From Byssothecium circinans (Eukaryota; Ascomycota; Dothideomycetes; Pleosporales; Massarinaceae): DNA of 64,000 nt. How positions within the stretch are numbered: the first letter of the stretch is position 1; each line of letters starts with the position of its first letter. Where the stretch lies: NCBI GenBank assembly GCA_010015675.1, contig ML976997.1, forward strand, positions 450,457 to 514,456, written 5' to 3'. The notes beneath the pieces are model-generated. The model did not search any database, had not been told where the DNA came from, and saw only the letters and a list, made by a program, of their open reading frames with translations. Positions 12,139 to 23,888 of the stretch are shown piece by piece. Position numbers and translations under genes: made by a program.

Positions 12139-13604
12139 ATGGATGCTCTTAGTACCGCAGCCGACATTGTTAAGGTCCTTGACGTCCTCGTGGGCGTGCG
12201 CAAAGTCCTCATTTCTTCCAGCCAAAACGGGTGGGAGAAGATCCCATGGGAGGATAAGAACTACTTCCTACAAGTATTCGATGTATCTCGGGCTGAAGGA
12301 ATAGACTCCAGCGTGTTAATCGACATCAGCGGGTCGACAAGGCAGGGAGAGTCGCTAAGAGCAGCAACCCAAGCGCTGCCCGCTCAGGACCCTGGAAGCT
12401 TCAGATTCTACGTTGGGGAGAATACCAATCATATTGGCGACTTCTGGAATTACGTTGCGCGAAGATTACCTGATCCCTTCGGTCAAGTATGACCCCACTC
12501 ACTTGGGCTCTCCTTCGTTCGCCAGGCTGAGATCTCAATGGAACTCTCACACCGGTTCGCTGGCATGGCTTTCGAGATCATATGGAATGTCAGACATGAC
12601 TCCGCAGCGACTCTCCAGTCAAGCTTCCCTAGGATCTTCGCTTTCCTTTTCAGCCTGTTTGATGAGATTCTCTAAATCAGTCCGAATATTTAAACATGCT
12701 CATGGCCGCATCTCAAGTAAGGATCGCAAAGCCGGAAATGGCATCCGCTAACCATTTCCCAGTCTTCATCTTAAGCATGTCTGAGCGAGTTGAACTCGCC
12801 GACGTCTTCCACGACCTTCCGAGAGACGCAGACATCCCGCGTCGCCCCTCCCAGATAGACATCCGTTCACAGCTCTCGCAATTCTGCACCTCTCTATGGA
12901 AGACGCTTACAGCGAAACCCCTCAGGTGCATGGCAAAAGGGACCAACTCCCATGACACCTTGATACAACTGGTGCTTCTGGTCTTCTGCCAGTGCAGCCT
13001 TGACCAACTATCCGACTTTGTCGATACCACTCAGCACTTCTACGCACAGTTCCGACAAATGGTCACGGATCCGCGCCGCACCGTGATAACGAACTCTTCA
13101 CTTCGCGAGATCATAACAGACGCCTACTTCTACGAGCAACTCCAGGACAGCATTTCAGCCCTCACCTCGGCCACGGAGCCATTGCTCGATCTCCTCCATA
13201 TCAGCTTTGCAGCCCAGCCCGAGTTCAAATCTCTCGCCACGGAAATGCGCGCAACCTGCGCCGACCTGACTAAAAGCTCCACGCGACTTTCCACCCGACT
13301 GGCCAGCCATCTCCACCTCTTCGAGCAGCTGCGGAATTTCAACAACTCACTAAGCGTCTGGCTCCTCGCTCTCTTAGCCAGTATTTTCCTCCCGCTTTCC
13401 CTTGCCTCCAGTCTGCTCAGCATGCAGTCCCGCCTTGCGGACCTGCATTTCCTGCTCTACGACTTCTGCGGCGTCATCGTCCTCCTGGGCACTATCGTGC
13501 TCGTCATCATCATCCTGCTGAGAGTATACGCGCGCCTGGCCGAGCAGCTGGTGAAGTCGAAGCGGAATCGCGGGTTCCGGATTTGGATCTATCCATTCCT
13601 CTAA
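12139..13604 (+). CDS. Uncharacterised protein with C-terminal transmembrane pair; gene model uncertain or frameshifted
   Basis: The product is unrecognised. The ATG at 12139 opens a 116-codon first exon ending at 12486 before GTATGA. The last exon, 12763-13604, is secure: a 46-bp intron (12717-12762, GTAAGG donor, GCTAAC branch, CCCAG acceptor) precedes it. That exon ends in two hydrophobic helices separated by SMQSRLADLHF, the layout of CorA-like tails in many fungal proteins. The middle part is ambiguous. A 121-bp intron (12487-12607) gives an intact 432-aa protein. A 39-bp intron (12487-12525) instead opens a more protein-like frame (ELSHRFAGMAFEIIW and onward) that stops at TAA 12673, one base out of phase with the downstream exon. 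I cannot choose between an intact gene and a one-base frameshift. Confidence 0.5.
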
Positions 13605-14377
13605 TTTACAGTCTGGGTTTGGAGTTTCACTGCTTGGGGATTGCTGCTGTCGAGCTTCTTGGTTGGGATGGTGAGGGATGTGGGACTGGGACTGAGGATC
13701 TTGGGATACGGCGCTGCTGGTATTGGGGGGTTGTTGGTGTATGCGGGAGTGGGTGCTTGGGTTATGGGCATGTGTATCAGGTGGTTATATTAGTCAACTT
13801 TGCTGTACTTGTTAGCTAGCCACGTCTAGGTAGTAGCAAGGTAACCTATAGGCTATAGAAGGAAGATAAAATATAGCGCAGCTAGTAAAGTAAGTAGTTT
13901 AAATGTACTACTGTATTGTACTCGCTTCTTCAAAATAACTCACACGCGGGCTGTGGGTTGTGGGTTGTGCACAAGGCGCGAACTCCAGGCATGTATTTGT
14001 AATGAAGCAAGCGGGTTGAATCCGACGGATATTTCAAACACTTCACGCCTGTGCAGTCGTCCTTGGAGCAGTGAGAGTGAGTGATGTGAGTGAGCGAGTG
14101 GTACAAGGTCATGTGGCGGAGGTTTGCATCGTATGATATGATATATATCCTTGGAGTTGAATTTTCGGCATGTACTGTATGTTCATACCTATCTGTCACG
14201 TCACTCGGCGCCATTTAAGGCTGTCCTGACATCTGTGGCAAGTAACTCCCCAGTCCCCAGTCTCCGACTTAACCCCGTCCCCCCCTCTCTTCACTCCCAT
14301 CACGGTCACGGCGAAGACTCCGCACACATCTCCCCCACCCCCATCTCCTCCCTCCCCTTCGCAGGGGAAAAGTCGAG
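13605..14377. other. Intergenic region between convergent genes
   Basis: This stretch lies between the stop codon of the + strand membrane protein and the stop codon of glutamate decarboxylase on the - strand. I see no coding signal, only two 3' flanks. Confidence 0.6.
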
Positions 14378-16470
14378 CTAGCACACAGCATGCGTCTTCC
14401 CATGCGCGCCCTGCAAACTATGCTCGTCCTCGAAGAGATTCGCAGTTTGGACCTTGGGCGGCTGCGCACCCATGAGCGTCGAACGACGTCGCATGTGGAA
14501 CTCCTTGATATGTCTGTTGCATACGTTAGCTCTCTCTCTCTCCCCCTCCCTTTCAAGGTTTGCAGCCCTAGCTCCTTGATCCCGGGGGGACATGGCTGGG
14601 GATATGGCTAGGGATACGTACTCTTTCTGCTGCTGCAGCCTCTTCGCATCCATATTATCCAGCGTCTCGAGCGCGAGCTTGAAGTCCTGGATCAGCGCAT
14701 CGCAGCGCGATTTCGTAAAGTCTTCGCGGACGACGACGCGCATGAGCTTCATCTTGTCCGAGTGTGGGGCCATGGTGTATGCGGGGACGACCCAGCCGCG
14801 TTCGCGGAGCTGGTGGGCGCTGGTGTGTTGTTAGTAGTGATTATGGTTCCTCGAACTTTGGATTTGTGATTTGTGGATTATGGAGGGAGGGGAGGGGAGT
14901 AGGGGTGACGTACATGGCGAACTCGTCGTACTGTTTCCCCAGATCCTCGTCCATGCTAACGGCTACGAGAGGCAGCCCGTCGCCACTCTTCTTAGAGAGA
15001 ACTATGAAACCGAGCTCTTCGAGGTTGGCGGCGAGGTAATCGGCCGTCCGCGTTAGGTTCAGCATCACGCGTCTGTACCCCCGCTTGCCTAGGCGGATCA
15101 TCTGGTAGTACTGTCCGATGATCTGACTCGCGCCACGTGAGAAGTTGAGCGTGAATGACGCCTGGTCCGCACCGAGGTAGTTGATGTTGAAGACCAGTTC
15201 CTTGGGGAGATACTTGGGGTCACGCCATACGACCCAGCCCACGCCGGGGTATACGAGACCGTACTTATGGCCAGACACGTTGATGGAGACCACCTTGGGG
15301 AGACGGAAGTCCCATTCGAGAGAGGGGTTGACGAAGGGACAGACGAAGCCGCCGCTGGCGGCGTCGACGTGGATGGGGACGTCGAGGTTGCGCTCGATGA
15401 GGAGGTCGTTGATTGCTTTGACGTCTTCGTATCTGATATTCTTTCAGTGACTGAACGTTTAAAGGGTGAAAAGGGCTGGGTAAGTCTTACTCCCCAGTAT
15501 ACGTCGTTCCCAGAATCGCACAGATGCCGATCGTGTTCTCATCGATCAAATCTACCGCCTCTTTCGGATCAATCACATACCGATCCGCCGTGCAATACAC
15601 ATATCGCTCTTCGACATCAAAGTACCGCGCCGCCTTCTCCCAGCAGACCTGTACCGCGGAGTTCATGATGATGTTGGGTTTGTCACAGGGCTTGCCTTCG
15701 GCCTTGCGCTTGTTGGCCCAGAACTTCTTCATCGCGAGGACACCGAGCATTATGCCTTCCGAGGAACCTATCGTGGACGTTCCCATGGCGTTGGAGTCGG
15801 CTTGAGTGGGGATGTTGAAGAGGCGGGCGATCATGGATACGCAGCGGTTTTGGATGTCGGCGGAGACGGGGTATTCTTCGTAGTCGATGAAGTTCTTGCT
15901 GAAGGCGTCGACCATGAGTTTTTCGGCTTCTTCTTCCTGGGGTTGTTAGTGGGTGGCTGATCAGGATATACAGATCTCTGGGGACTGATGTGGACCGTTT
16001 CTCTCTTGGTCGTCACGGTTAAGAGGAGACGGGTCAGTCTCTTCCGCAGGACTTGGTACATACCATATACGTCGTGACAAAAGAAGCCAGATTCAGCGTC
16101 GGAGTCCCATCAAGCGTAAGATCGTCCTTGATCATACGATATGCCCTATCCACAGTCAGTTCCACTTCCCTCACGATCCCAGGCCCTCAAACTCTTCCTT
16201 CCTTCAGCATCGTTACTCACACTTGCGGTGGCATCTCTCGATCCTACTCTTCATTAGCTTCGATTCCCCAAACTCTCTGGAAAGACGTCTCCTCACCGGC
16301 ATCTCATGCCTCGGCAGATCCTGAGCCGCATACTTGCTCCCATAAACCGTAGCCGTGAAATCGTCCTGCTCGTCCTCGTCCTGCACATGCAAGCTCTCGA
16401 ACCCTTCAATCAGCGACTTTTTGCTCTCCTGGACCTCGAGGTCTGTAGCCACGCGGTTGAGGTGCACCAT
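14378..16470 (-). CDS. GAD: Glutamate decarboxylase (PLP-dependent)
   Basis: Seven exons: 16297-16470, 16221-16243, 16064-16145, 15491-15936, 14914-15432, 14622-14819 and 14378-14513. They total 1578 bp and encode 525 aa. The enzyme converts L-glutamate to GABA and CO2, feeding the GABA shunt in the cytosol. Fold-type I PLP signatures are visible: HVDAASGG near residues 263-270, with the cofactor-binding Asp, and SGHKYG with the Schiff-base Lys near K298. The C-terminus holds a Lys/Arg-rich tail typical of fungal GADs. All introns have GT-AG ends and several show CTAAC or CTAAT branch points. Exon 2 is only 23 nt and encodes DREMPPQ. The start ATG gives [15 protein letters not shown], as in other fungal GADs. 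Length fits the family. Confidence 0.96.
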
Positions 16471-17268
16471 TGTGGTTGGAGTCGGTCAATTGGCTTCAGT
16501 TCAGTTCACTACAATTGAACTACAGCTGTAGCAAGCGTGGCAAGGTAGATGAGTAAGGCAGAGAGGACAGCAGCGAGAAAGATGCAGGAAAAAGACGCGG
16601 GAAAAGGTAGGTAAATAAAACCGTCTGTGCCCCTCCTTCACGCCTCCAAACAGATCGCGGGGCAACGTACCACCCGCTCGATCCATCATCATGCATAAGC
16701 CTCAGCTATCCGTAGATGTACGTCTACGTACGCCGCTACACCCCATCGGTCCGCGCGCTGCATATTCCGCCTACAGTACCTTCTCGCTATCCCGCATATG
16801 ATACGTCGATGCTTGGAGACCCGCCCAATCGCGTACCCAAGACCCCACTACGCGATTATTTCCAGTGGGGCAATGACAAGCCTTCCTGATTGTTGACTAA
16901 AAAGCTTGTTTTCTTACATGGGTGGGTAGGCGTGCATGCGTGCATGCGCTTACACCGCTTTTTGTGTGTTTGAAGGAGAGTGGATAATGGGGTTGGGGTC
17001 GTACCATGGTGGTCTGGAGCTGAGGGACACTGAGATGTGACGTAATTGAATTGAGGGGTAGAGAGAGAAAGGGCCCAGGAGGCGATGTGGAGGGATTATT
17101 TGATACTGTACGATGAAAGAATGCGGGAGAGGCTTCGAACGTAGAGCGTTCATTGTACGAGCTATTGTCAAGGATTTGTGGCTATCATTTCTTGGGGAAT
17201 TAAGTCTGATGTTCTGGCATGCATCCGGCCGAAGCATTGATCTTCCTACAAGACCATAAACTCTCCTT
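16471..17268. other. Upstream region of glutamate decarboxylase
   Basis: Contains the presumed GAD promoter (- strand, adjoining 16471) and the 3' flank of the DUF1989 gene. No RNA gene or coding exon was recognised. Confidence 0.55.
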
Positions 17269-18464
17269 CTACGTCTCCCCGAGCGGAACACCCATCCCAT
17301 GCATCCCCCTATACCCACTCACCTCAGCCTCCTTCCAACCCCCCCAAACCACCTCCCTCTTCACACCCTCCGCCAGCCCGAAAACTTCCACGCGAATCGG
17401 CCGACACGTAGCCTTCATATCTGGCTTCCCGCCGCTCTCATCAGCCTGGTGCCATCCCCACGCACTCAAGTCGCCGCCGGGACATGTACTCAACGCACAG
17501 AGTAAATCTTGCTCGGCGAAGAAGGTTAGATAGGATGATGGGGTGGCGGGAGAGGCTTCCATAAAGTAGCGGCCTTGGCTGTCGTGGCCGGTGACTTGGA
17601 AGACGTTGAGGACGTCGTGGACGTCGTATTCGGTGAGGCCGTGCGGGAGCACGGCGCGGACGAGATTTGAGCTGTAATTTTTCAGAGTGAGTTGGTGAGG
17701 GGAAGGATGGGGGAAAGACGCACTGGCAGTGGAAGTCGTATGAAGCTCCAGAGAGCATGTGTGAGACTGGATCCCGTCAGCTTTCATATCTATTGGGATT
17801 GGGATCGGTCCGTCGACATACCGTAAGGATCACATCTCGTGCCCAACAAGTCATGGCATCGTCCTCCCCACTTCGTCGCTCCTCCCCTCTCATCACGTGT
17901 GGCTTCGCGGCCGACATCCTTGAGCTTGCAACCATCCGCGATGATTCCACACAGAGGCCGCATAAAGGGGAGATTCGACCACAGCCGATCGCCTTCCTGC
18001 ATATGGCTGCTCTGCAGCTGCCTGGTGCGAGCGGCCCAGAACCTTTCGCGGGGATTGTGCTGGTTCCAGATGTTTAAATCGCCGACCTGTGACCCATCGG
18101 TAAGTCGTTTTTATGTTCTGTTTATGAGATGGATTGAAAGTGCATGAAGCTTGATACAATTGTACAGTCCTCTTTTGGGAATTTCACCCAAGCTTCTGCT
18201 CGAGTTTTCTGCTGTAGGAATAGGGAGTTGTACCTGCGGCCCTTCAGGCGTACTCAATCGAAACAAACATCCCTTGCCTACTTTCCACGCCTTTCCACTT
18301 CTCGGAGGGATTACGAACTCTTCTAGCTTAATCAATTGGCCCTTGTCCTCACTGAGTGCTTTCAACTTTGCGTATAGCTCTTTTGGTGGGTGTAGAGGTG
18401 AGTCTGCAGAGGTGGGGAAGTATGCGGGGGCTGGTGGGATATTGTCTTGCGCATTCGAGGCCAT
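17269..18464 (-). CDS. DUF1989 (urea carboxylase-associated family) protein
   Basis: Four exons: 18234-18464, 17822-18086, 17724-17766 and 17269-17671. They encode 313 aa, with introns of 147, 55 and 52 bp that all keep phase. The conserved core reads CGIIADG, then GGRCHDLLGTRCDPY, then NLVRAVLPHGLTEYDVHDVLNVF, with Cys/His residues that look metal-binding. DUF1989 proteins in bacteria accompany urea/guanidine carboxylases, and a paired form (CgdAB) acts as carboxyguanidine deiminase. Fungal single-chain members are uncharacterised, so a role in nitrogen catabolism is inference. The neighbour on the same strand is glutamate decarboxylase, 800 bp away, but no functional link is shown. It is divergent from the DENN gene, sharing a 396-bp spacer. 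Confidence 0.88.
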
Positions 18465-18860
18465 CTTTGGTGAAGGAAGAAATACACGTTTGAACCTTTA
18501 TAACTGCGAATACGTGAGGGATACGACGATGCGATGTACGAAGGAGCTCGTATATCACTAAGGCTGGTGACGCGCGTAGGGCGATTAAGAAAGACATCAG
18601 ATGGAACAGGAAGGTTGATCCGGGGACCAAGACAGGAGGGTCATGACTGATATATCTTGACTGCAGATGGAGTAATGATACAATAGCTTTCTTTCAGACA
18701 TTATCCGCAGAAAGAAAAGACAAATGTTCATAATAAGATTCGTGGTAGATGCTTCTCACCCTGTCCTCCTGCGGCAAGTCCAACCGAGGTCCCGCTTGTC
18801 CCCAACAGCGGCGCATCAATAACCAACCGTCAACCACCACAGCGGCGCGCGCCCAACGCC
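18465..18860. promoter_or_regulatory. Shared spacer of two divergent genes
   Basis: These 396 bp separate the start codons of the DUF1989 gene (-) and the DENN-like gene (+), so both promoters must lie here or overlap the flanking exons. No specific binding site was recognised. Confidence 0.5.
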
Positions 18861-20648
18861 ATGTCTTCCAGATCCAGTGCGACCGACGTTGATGGCGCAG
18901 AGAACGAGCCGCCGCAGCTCTCGGCTCTATTCTTAATCCGCTTCGACAAGAAGGTCGGGTACGTCATCTCTCGACATGCGCCAATTCGTGGAGCTCGAAT
19001 GAAGCTGACCAGGCTACAGCTATACAATCGCTTGGAAACGGACGGCTGTTGATGGTATGCGCTTTATCTGGAGAGGCTTTGGTTAGAGAAAAAGCTAACT
19101 GGGTCTTTGTGTATAGTTGAACTTGATGGCGCTGTGGAGTTCAAATCACTGCCTTCAGGCTTACATACCGTAAAAAATGACCTCGTCTACTTCGTTCACG
19201 AAGACTACGCCGGCCTCAGCGCCTTCGCAAAAGGCGCCGCGAGCGCAGAAGATCGCAATGCCGAATTCGTCAGCGTGGGCATACTCGTCAGTCGCGCATG
19301 CGGGAGACTGGGCAGAAGTTGGCTCCTCGCAGCACGATTACAGACTCTGGCGGCGACCCTTGCGAGCGACCCTTGCTCGACTGCACCATTAGAAGAGTTT
19401 TGGGAGGAACAGTCAAAGTCAAAGGCGAGCACGGCAGAGCGGAAGACGAGCGCTACACAGGAAGAGTACAAGGGGCATAGCAGGGCGCGGGCGCTCAGCA
19501 CGATCACAGCGGTTACTCCGAGTGAACAGTCGCTGGCGCCGTTTCACCCTGCATTGTCTATGCTGAAGTATGTTGAGGTTTTTGGGCCGCTGGTTTTTAG
19601 GTTGCAGCAAGCTGCGCTGCTGAGAAAGAGGATCTTGTTCGTTGGAAGTCCGCCGGTTAGGACGTGTTGCGAGTTTGGTACGTTCAGATATGATTGAACT
19701 CTGGGATAGTACGAGCTAACAGAGGTAGTATATAATCTTTCCCTTTTGTCGAGTATTCCTCCGCATTCCGCTGAATTTCTGTCGCCGGGTACCGAAACCC
19801 TTCTTCGTCTTCCTGCGCTCTTTTCCGTCGGCGTTCACGATATACCCCAGTTGGAGCAGCTGTCTTCTGCGAAGAATGGAACAAACACGGAGGGTGAGAA
19901 CGTGTTTTTGCCAGGATGGGTGGCATGCACAACGGATGAGATCATCACGACAAAGAAGCAACTGTACGATGTCGTGGTCGAGATGCCGGCTACATACGAC
20001 GCACCGCCCGAGCGACGGAAATGGCCGGTCATGAAGACATCAGACGGGTCACAGATCAAGGCGAGCCAGCGGGATTTGGCGCGGTACAAGATGCTCCGTC
20101 GAGAGCTTTGGAGGCACCGAGAACAGGAAAGTCCAAACCCCGGAGACGAGGATGATGACGACCAAGCTGCATTGCTTCCGCAGAAGGGCGATACCGGAGA
20201 TGATATTCTGGACAGCAACTTCTTCGATAGCATCGTGGAGCCGATCACTTGGTCACGCCTCGCCTACAGTGGCTTCATGTGGTGGGCATCGGCTGGCGAG
20301 GAGCACGCATATACGAGCAGAGAGCGAGAGCGCGACTTCGACCTACTTGGTGATTTGTCCGACTATCGCGACGGCCTGCCCACAGCCATTATTGCATACT
20401 TCCACCGCTCAACGTCACTGCTCATCAACAGCCTCAATGGGCTCATAGAGTCGTCGGATGATAACGATGAGGACGAGGACTGTGTGCTGGTCGTGGACAA
20501 GGACGACCTAAGCCGCATGGGGCTGGACACATGGAGCGAAGCGGACAAGGCATTTTTGAGCGAGTTCGTATGGATGTGGTTTGGACGGGTCGTTGAGGCC
20601 AGGGGTTCGAGTATTGATTGCTGCGGCCTGAGAATACCTGTTCCGTAA
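18861..20648 (+). CDS. DENN-domain protein of the LCHN/DENND11 type (DUF4484)
   Basis: Exons 18861-18958, 19020-19054, 19117-19677 and 19729-20648 encode 537 aa; introns of 61, 62 and 51 bp join in phase. The N-terminal part (LSALFLIRFDKKVGYTIAW) and the central LKYVEVFGPLVFRLQQAALLRKRILF motif match the uDENN/cDENN core of the AVL9/LCHN group. The C-terminal half corresponds to the fungal DUF4484 region and holds an acidic insert around residues 385-400. DENN proteins act as guanine-nucleotide exchange factors or regulators of Rab GTPases in vesicle traffic; the Rab partner here is unknown. The stop codon overlaps a GTAAGT sequence at 20645, so a further 3' exon cannot be fully excluded, but none was found. 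Confidence 0.85.
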
Positions 20649-21064
20649 GTGTGCGTCCAAATCAATTGCTCCGTCTTTTCAAGGACGATCTGCACGTTGA
20701 CGTATGAACACGAATCATGTATGGGCGTGAGTAGGCTCCATCACTGCATGCCTCCCCGTGTGTAATAATTCAAGACGATGTCCGATTTCGGGCTCCGTTT
20801 TCAAGATTGCCCCGCGGTCGCGAATGCGGGGCACGTGCGTTTGGCGAGGTGCCGTCATAAGCGTCCGAGGGTGCCTGGCTCCAAACTTTTCGTTGTGAAT
20901 CATAGCAGCACTCAGACCATATATTCACTGCCCTCTTCCCAGGCCACCTTTATTTTCTTCTTGCCGAGGACCTGCTAGATTTTCTTTTTATTCGACGCTC
21001 TAGCTTCTGCACTTCAATCCGAGGTCCTCAAGCCTCCCCGCCAATCAGGACTGCTACCGCTGCC
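20649..21064. promoter_or_regulatory. Promoter region of 2-isopropylmalate synthase
   Basis: A spacer of 416 bp between the DENN gene stop and the LEU4-type start. It holds the candidate Leu3-type element at 20782-20791 and T/C-rich leader sequence from about 20930 to the ATG. Confidence 0.5.
20782..20791. promoter_or_regulatory. Candidate Leu3-type binding site CCGATTTCGG
   Basis: CCG-N4-CGG everted half-sites have the spacing bound by the Zn2Cys6 regulator Leu3, which controls leucine genes in yeast and other ascomycetes. The site is 274 bp before the 2-isopropylmalate synthase ATG. The inner bases differ from the optimal CCGGNNCCGG, and a 6-base match can arise by chance. Confidence 0.35.
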
Positions 21065-22936
21065 ATGCCGATGCTCAAGGACCCCTCCACGAAATACAAG
21101 AAGTTCACACCACTAAACCTTCCAGACCGACAATGGCCCTCAAAAACCATTGACAAGCCGCCGCGGTGGCTGTCGACTGACCTACGCGATGGTAACCAGT
21201 CTCTGGTGGACCCCATGGTACAGTACAATTGCACATGCAACCCCTCTGAACAAGGCTAATTGGTGCCATAGGACGGTGACCAGAAATGGCAGTATTTCCA
21301 AATGCTCACCAAGCTCGGCTACAAGGAGGTTGAAGTGTCATTCCCGTCCGCCTCACAAACCGATTTCGACTTCACGCGCCGTCTGATCGAGACTGAGGGT
21401 ATTGTGCCCAACGACGTCTGGCTGCAAGTCCTCTCCCCATGCCGCAAGGAGCTCATCCGCCGAACCGTAGACTCTCTGAAGGGTGCGAAGAAGGCGATTC
21501 TCCACCTCTACCTCGCAACAAGCCCGTGCTTCCAGCAGATTGTGTTCAATATGGACAATGAGGATACGAAGAAGCTGGCTACGGCATGCACAGAGTATGC
21601 TCGGTCAATCACGAAAGACGACCCGGAGCAGGCGGGCACAGAATGGGCATTTGAGTTCTCACCAGAGACTTTCTCCGACTCAAACATGGACTTTGCGATC
21701 GAGGTTTGCGAAGCCGTGAAGAAGGCATGGGGACCCAGTGTCGACAACCCCATCGTCTTCAACCTGCCCGCGACTGTGGAGATGAGCACACCAAACGTCT
21801 ACGCCGACCAAATAGAGTACTTCTGCAGGAACATCACTGAGCGTGAGAAGATCTGTGTCAGTCTGCACCCGCACAATGACCGTGGCTGCGCCGTCGCGGC
21901 TGCAGAACTCGCGCAAATGGCAGGCGCCGACCGCGTTGAAGGCACTCTCTTCGGCAACGGTGAGCGCACGGGAAACGTCGACCTCGTCACTCTGGCCCTG
22001 AACCTCTACACGCAAGGGATCCACCCGCAAATCGACTTCTCAGACCTCAAATCCGTCATCGACATTGTTGAGTCCTCCAACAAGATCCCCGTACATCCTC
22101 GCGCGCCCTATGGCGGTCAGCTCGTCGTCTGCGCCTTCTCGGGTTCGCACCAAGACGCCATCAAGAAAGGTTTTCAGATGCGCAAGAAGCTCAACTACGA
22201 CTCCGAATCGCCTTGGCAAGTACCATACCTGCCTCTGGATCCACAAGATATTGGCCGCACATACGAAGCCATCATCCGCGTTAACTCGCAGAGCGGAAAG
22301 GGCGGCGTGGCCTGGATCATCCAGCGCCAACTGGAACTCGATCTCCCGCGCGGTCTCCAAGTCGCCTTCTCCAAGATCGTACAGCGCGAAACGGATATGC
22401 TCGGCCGCGAGCTCCTCCCCTCGGAAATCACGAAACTGTTCGAAGAAGCGTACCACCTCAAGCGCAATCCGCGTTTCTCCCTCGTCGACTACGACATCAC
22501 AGCCGATCGTTCCAGATCCCCCGCGCCGCCCGAGCCCGGAAAAACGGCATCGAACCGCAATCTCAAGAGGTTGTTTAAGGGTGTCATTGAGATCGATGGG
22601 CTGGAGCATGAGATTTCCGGTACAGGTAACGGTGCCATCTCTGCACTCGCGGATGCGTTGAAGAGGCTGGGCATTGATTTGGATGTTGCGGATTATAAGG
22701 AACACGCCATTGGACAGACGAAGGATGTCAAGGCGGCGACTTACATTGAGTGTACTGCCGCGGGATCGAGTCAGCGCATGTGGGGCGTTGGTATCCATGA
22801 AGATGTGGTGCAAGCTTCGCTGATCGCACTCTTGTCGGCGGCGTCTTCGGTATGTGAAGTTCTCGGTATCTCTTTCTTCGGGCGGAGTAGAGGAATGGAA
22901 GAGCCTGAACGATTGGGCTGGGAGGGTAAAGTGTAA
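21065..22936 (+). CDS. LEU4: 2-isopropylmalate synthase
   Basis: Two exons, 21065-21217 and 21272-22936, encode 605 aa. The 54-bp intron falls between DPM and DGDQKW. The enzyme condenses acetyl-CoA with 2-oxoisovalerate, the first committed step of leucine synthesis. The HMGL-like TIM-barrel signature DLRDGNQSL is at residues 39-47 and the metal-binding HPHNDRG near residue 250. The C-terminal third is the LeuA regulatory domain that mediates leucine feedback. The [11 protein letters not shown] start is the usual one for fungal homologues; no clear mitochondrial presequence precedes it in this frame. A Leu3-like site lies upstream. Length and motifs leave little doubt. Confidence 0.97.
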
Positions 22937-23888
22937 TGGTGTCGTTGAGTGAGTTGAGTGAGTTGACTGCACGCACCGCACCGCACCGCCTCGATGTTTC
23001 CTTTCCCTTCCTTCCCTCCGCTTTCCACTTCTCTCCTGTCCCTCCCCTCCCCTTTCCTTTTCACTTATCGAACCAACAACCCAAGAAATAGTAAACGGAC
23101 ATACTAACATCCACAAACAGTTCCTCTCCTCGCGCCCCTCAACACCCATACCCTTCCGCCCCAAACGCTCAAATACCAATGATATTCCCTCGCCAGAAGC
23201 GAGCCCGAGACACAGCCGCCAGGGGAGGGAGTTTCCGGGGAGTGGGTTGGTGGGCCGGCTGGAGGCTAGTGTTAATGGGGGGTTGTGAGTTGGATGTATG
23301 TGATGGTGTTTGCTGTTGGAATGGTTGGAGAGAGGCAAGGAAGGAAGGAGATAAAAAAAGGGGGGATGGAAATGGATACAGAAGGTTTAGGATGGGTAGT
23401 GGGTGATGTTTCTTGCATGTGTGTGGAAGCCGTGCTTTTCTTTTCGGTCCTTTTCTTTTCTTCTCTTTCCTTTCTTTTCAGTGGTCTTGCATCTTATCTT
23501 GGAGCATATGAGTGGTGGGTAGGGTTAAGGGTTAAGGGTCAAGGTAGGAAGCGGAAAACAAGGCATTTGACAAAAGTTAAAAAAGTACACTTTCATCACA
23601 CACTCACTATGCGCGTAGTATCCTGCAAGTCTAGCTAGCTCATCAAGTACGCAATCGTGATCATGAATACGTGAATGAATGAATGAATGCAATCATATTT
23701 ATTCTTGAAAAAGTTCCGCAAAACATCTACCGCAGACTGAATACATAACCATAACCCATAAAACGCCAATACAATGCACAACCGTCCCTTTCTGAACTCC
23801 CCCATCCACTATTTTTCTCTTCCCCCCCTCCCCTTTCTCCCCTATTCTCCCTTACATCTAACCAACCAACATCCAACAACCCAAACGC
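22937..23888. other. Intergenic region between convergent genes
   Basis: Contains the 3' flanks of the isopropylmalate synthase gene (+) and UTP10 (-). It has C/T-rich simple sequence near 23000-23070 and 23420-23470. A long antisense frame reaching in from the isopropylmalate synthase gene is not considered a gene. Confidence 0.6.

Noticed and set aside
22040..23338. 432-codon open frame on the minus strand
   Set aside because: It lies mostly antisense to 2-isopropylmalate synthase, whose codons are clearly real; the translation has no domain and the rest is simple sequence.
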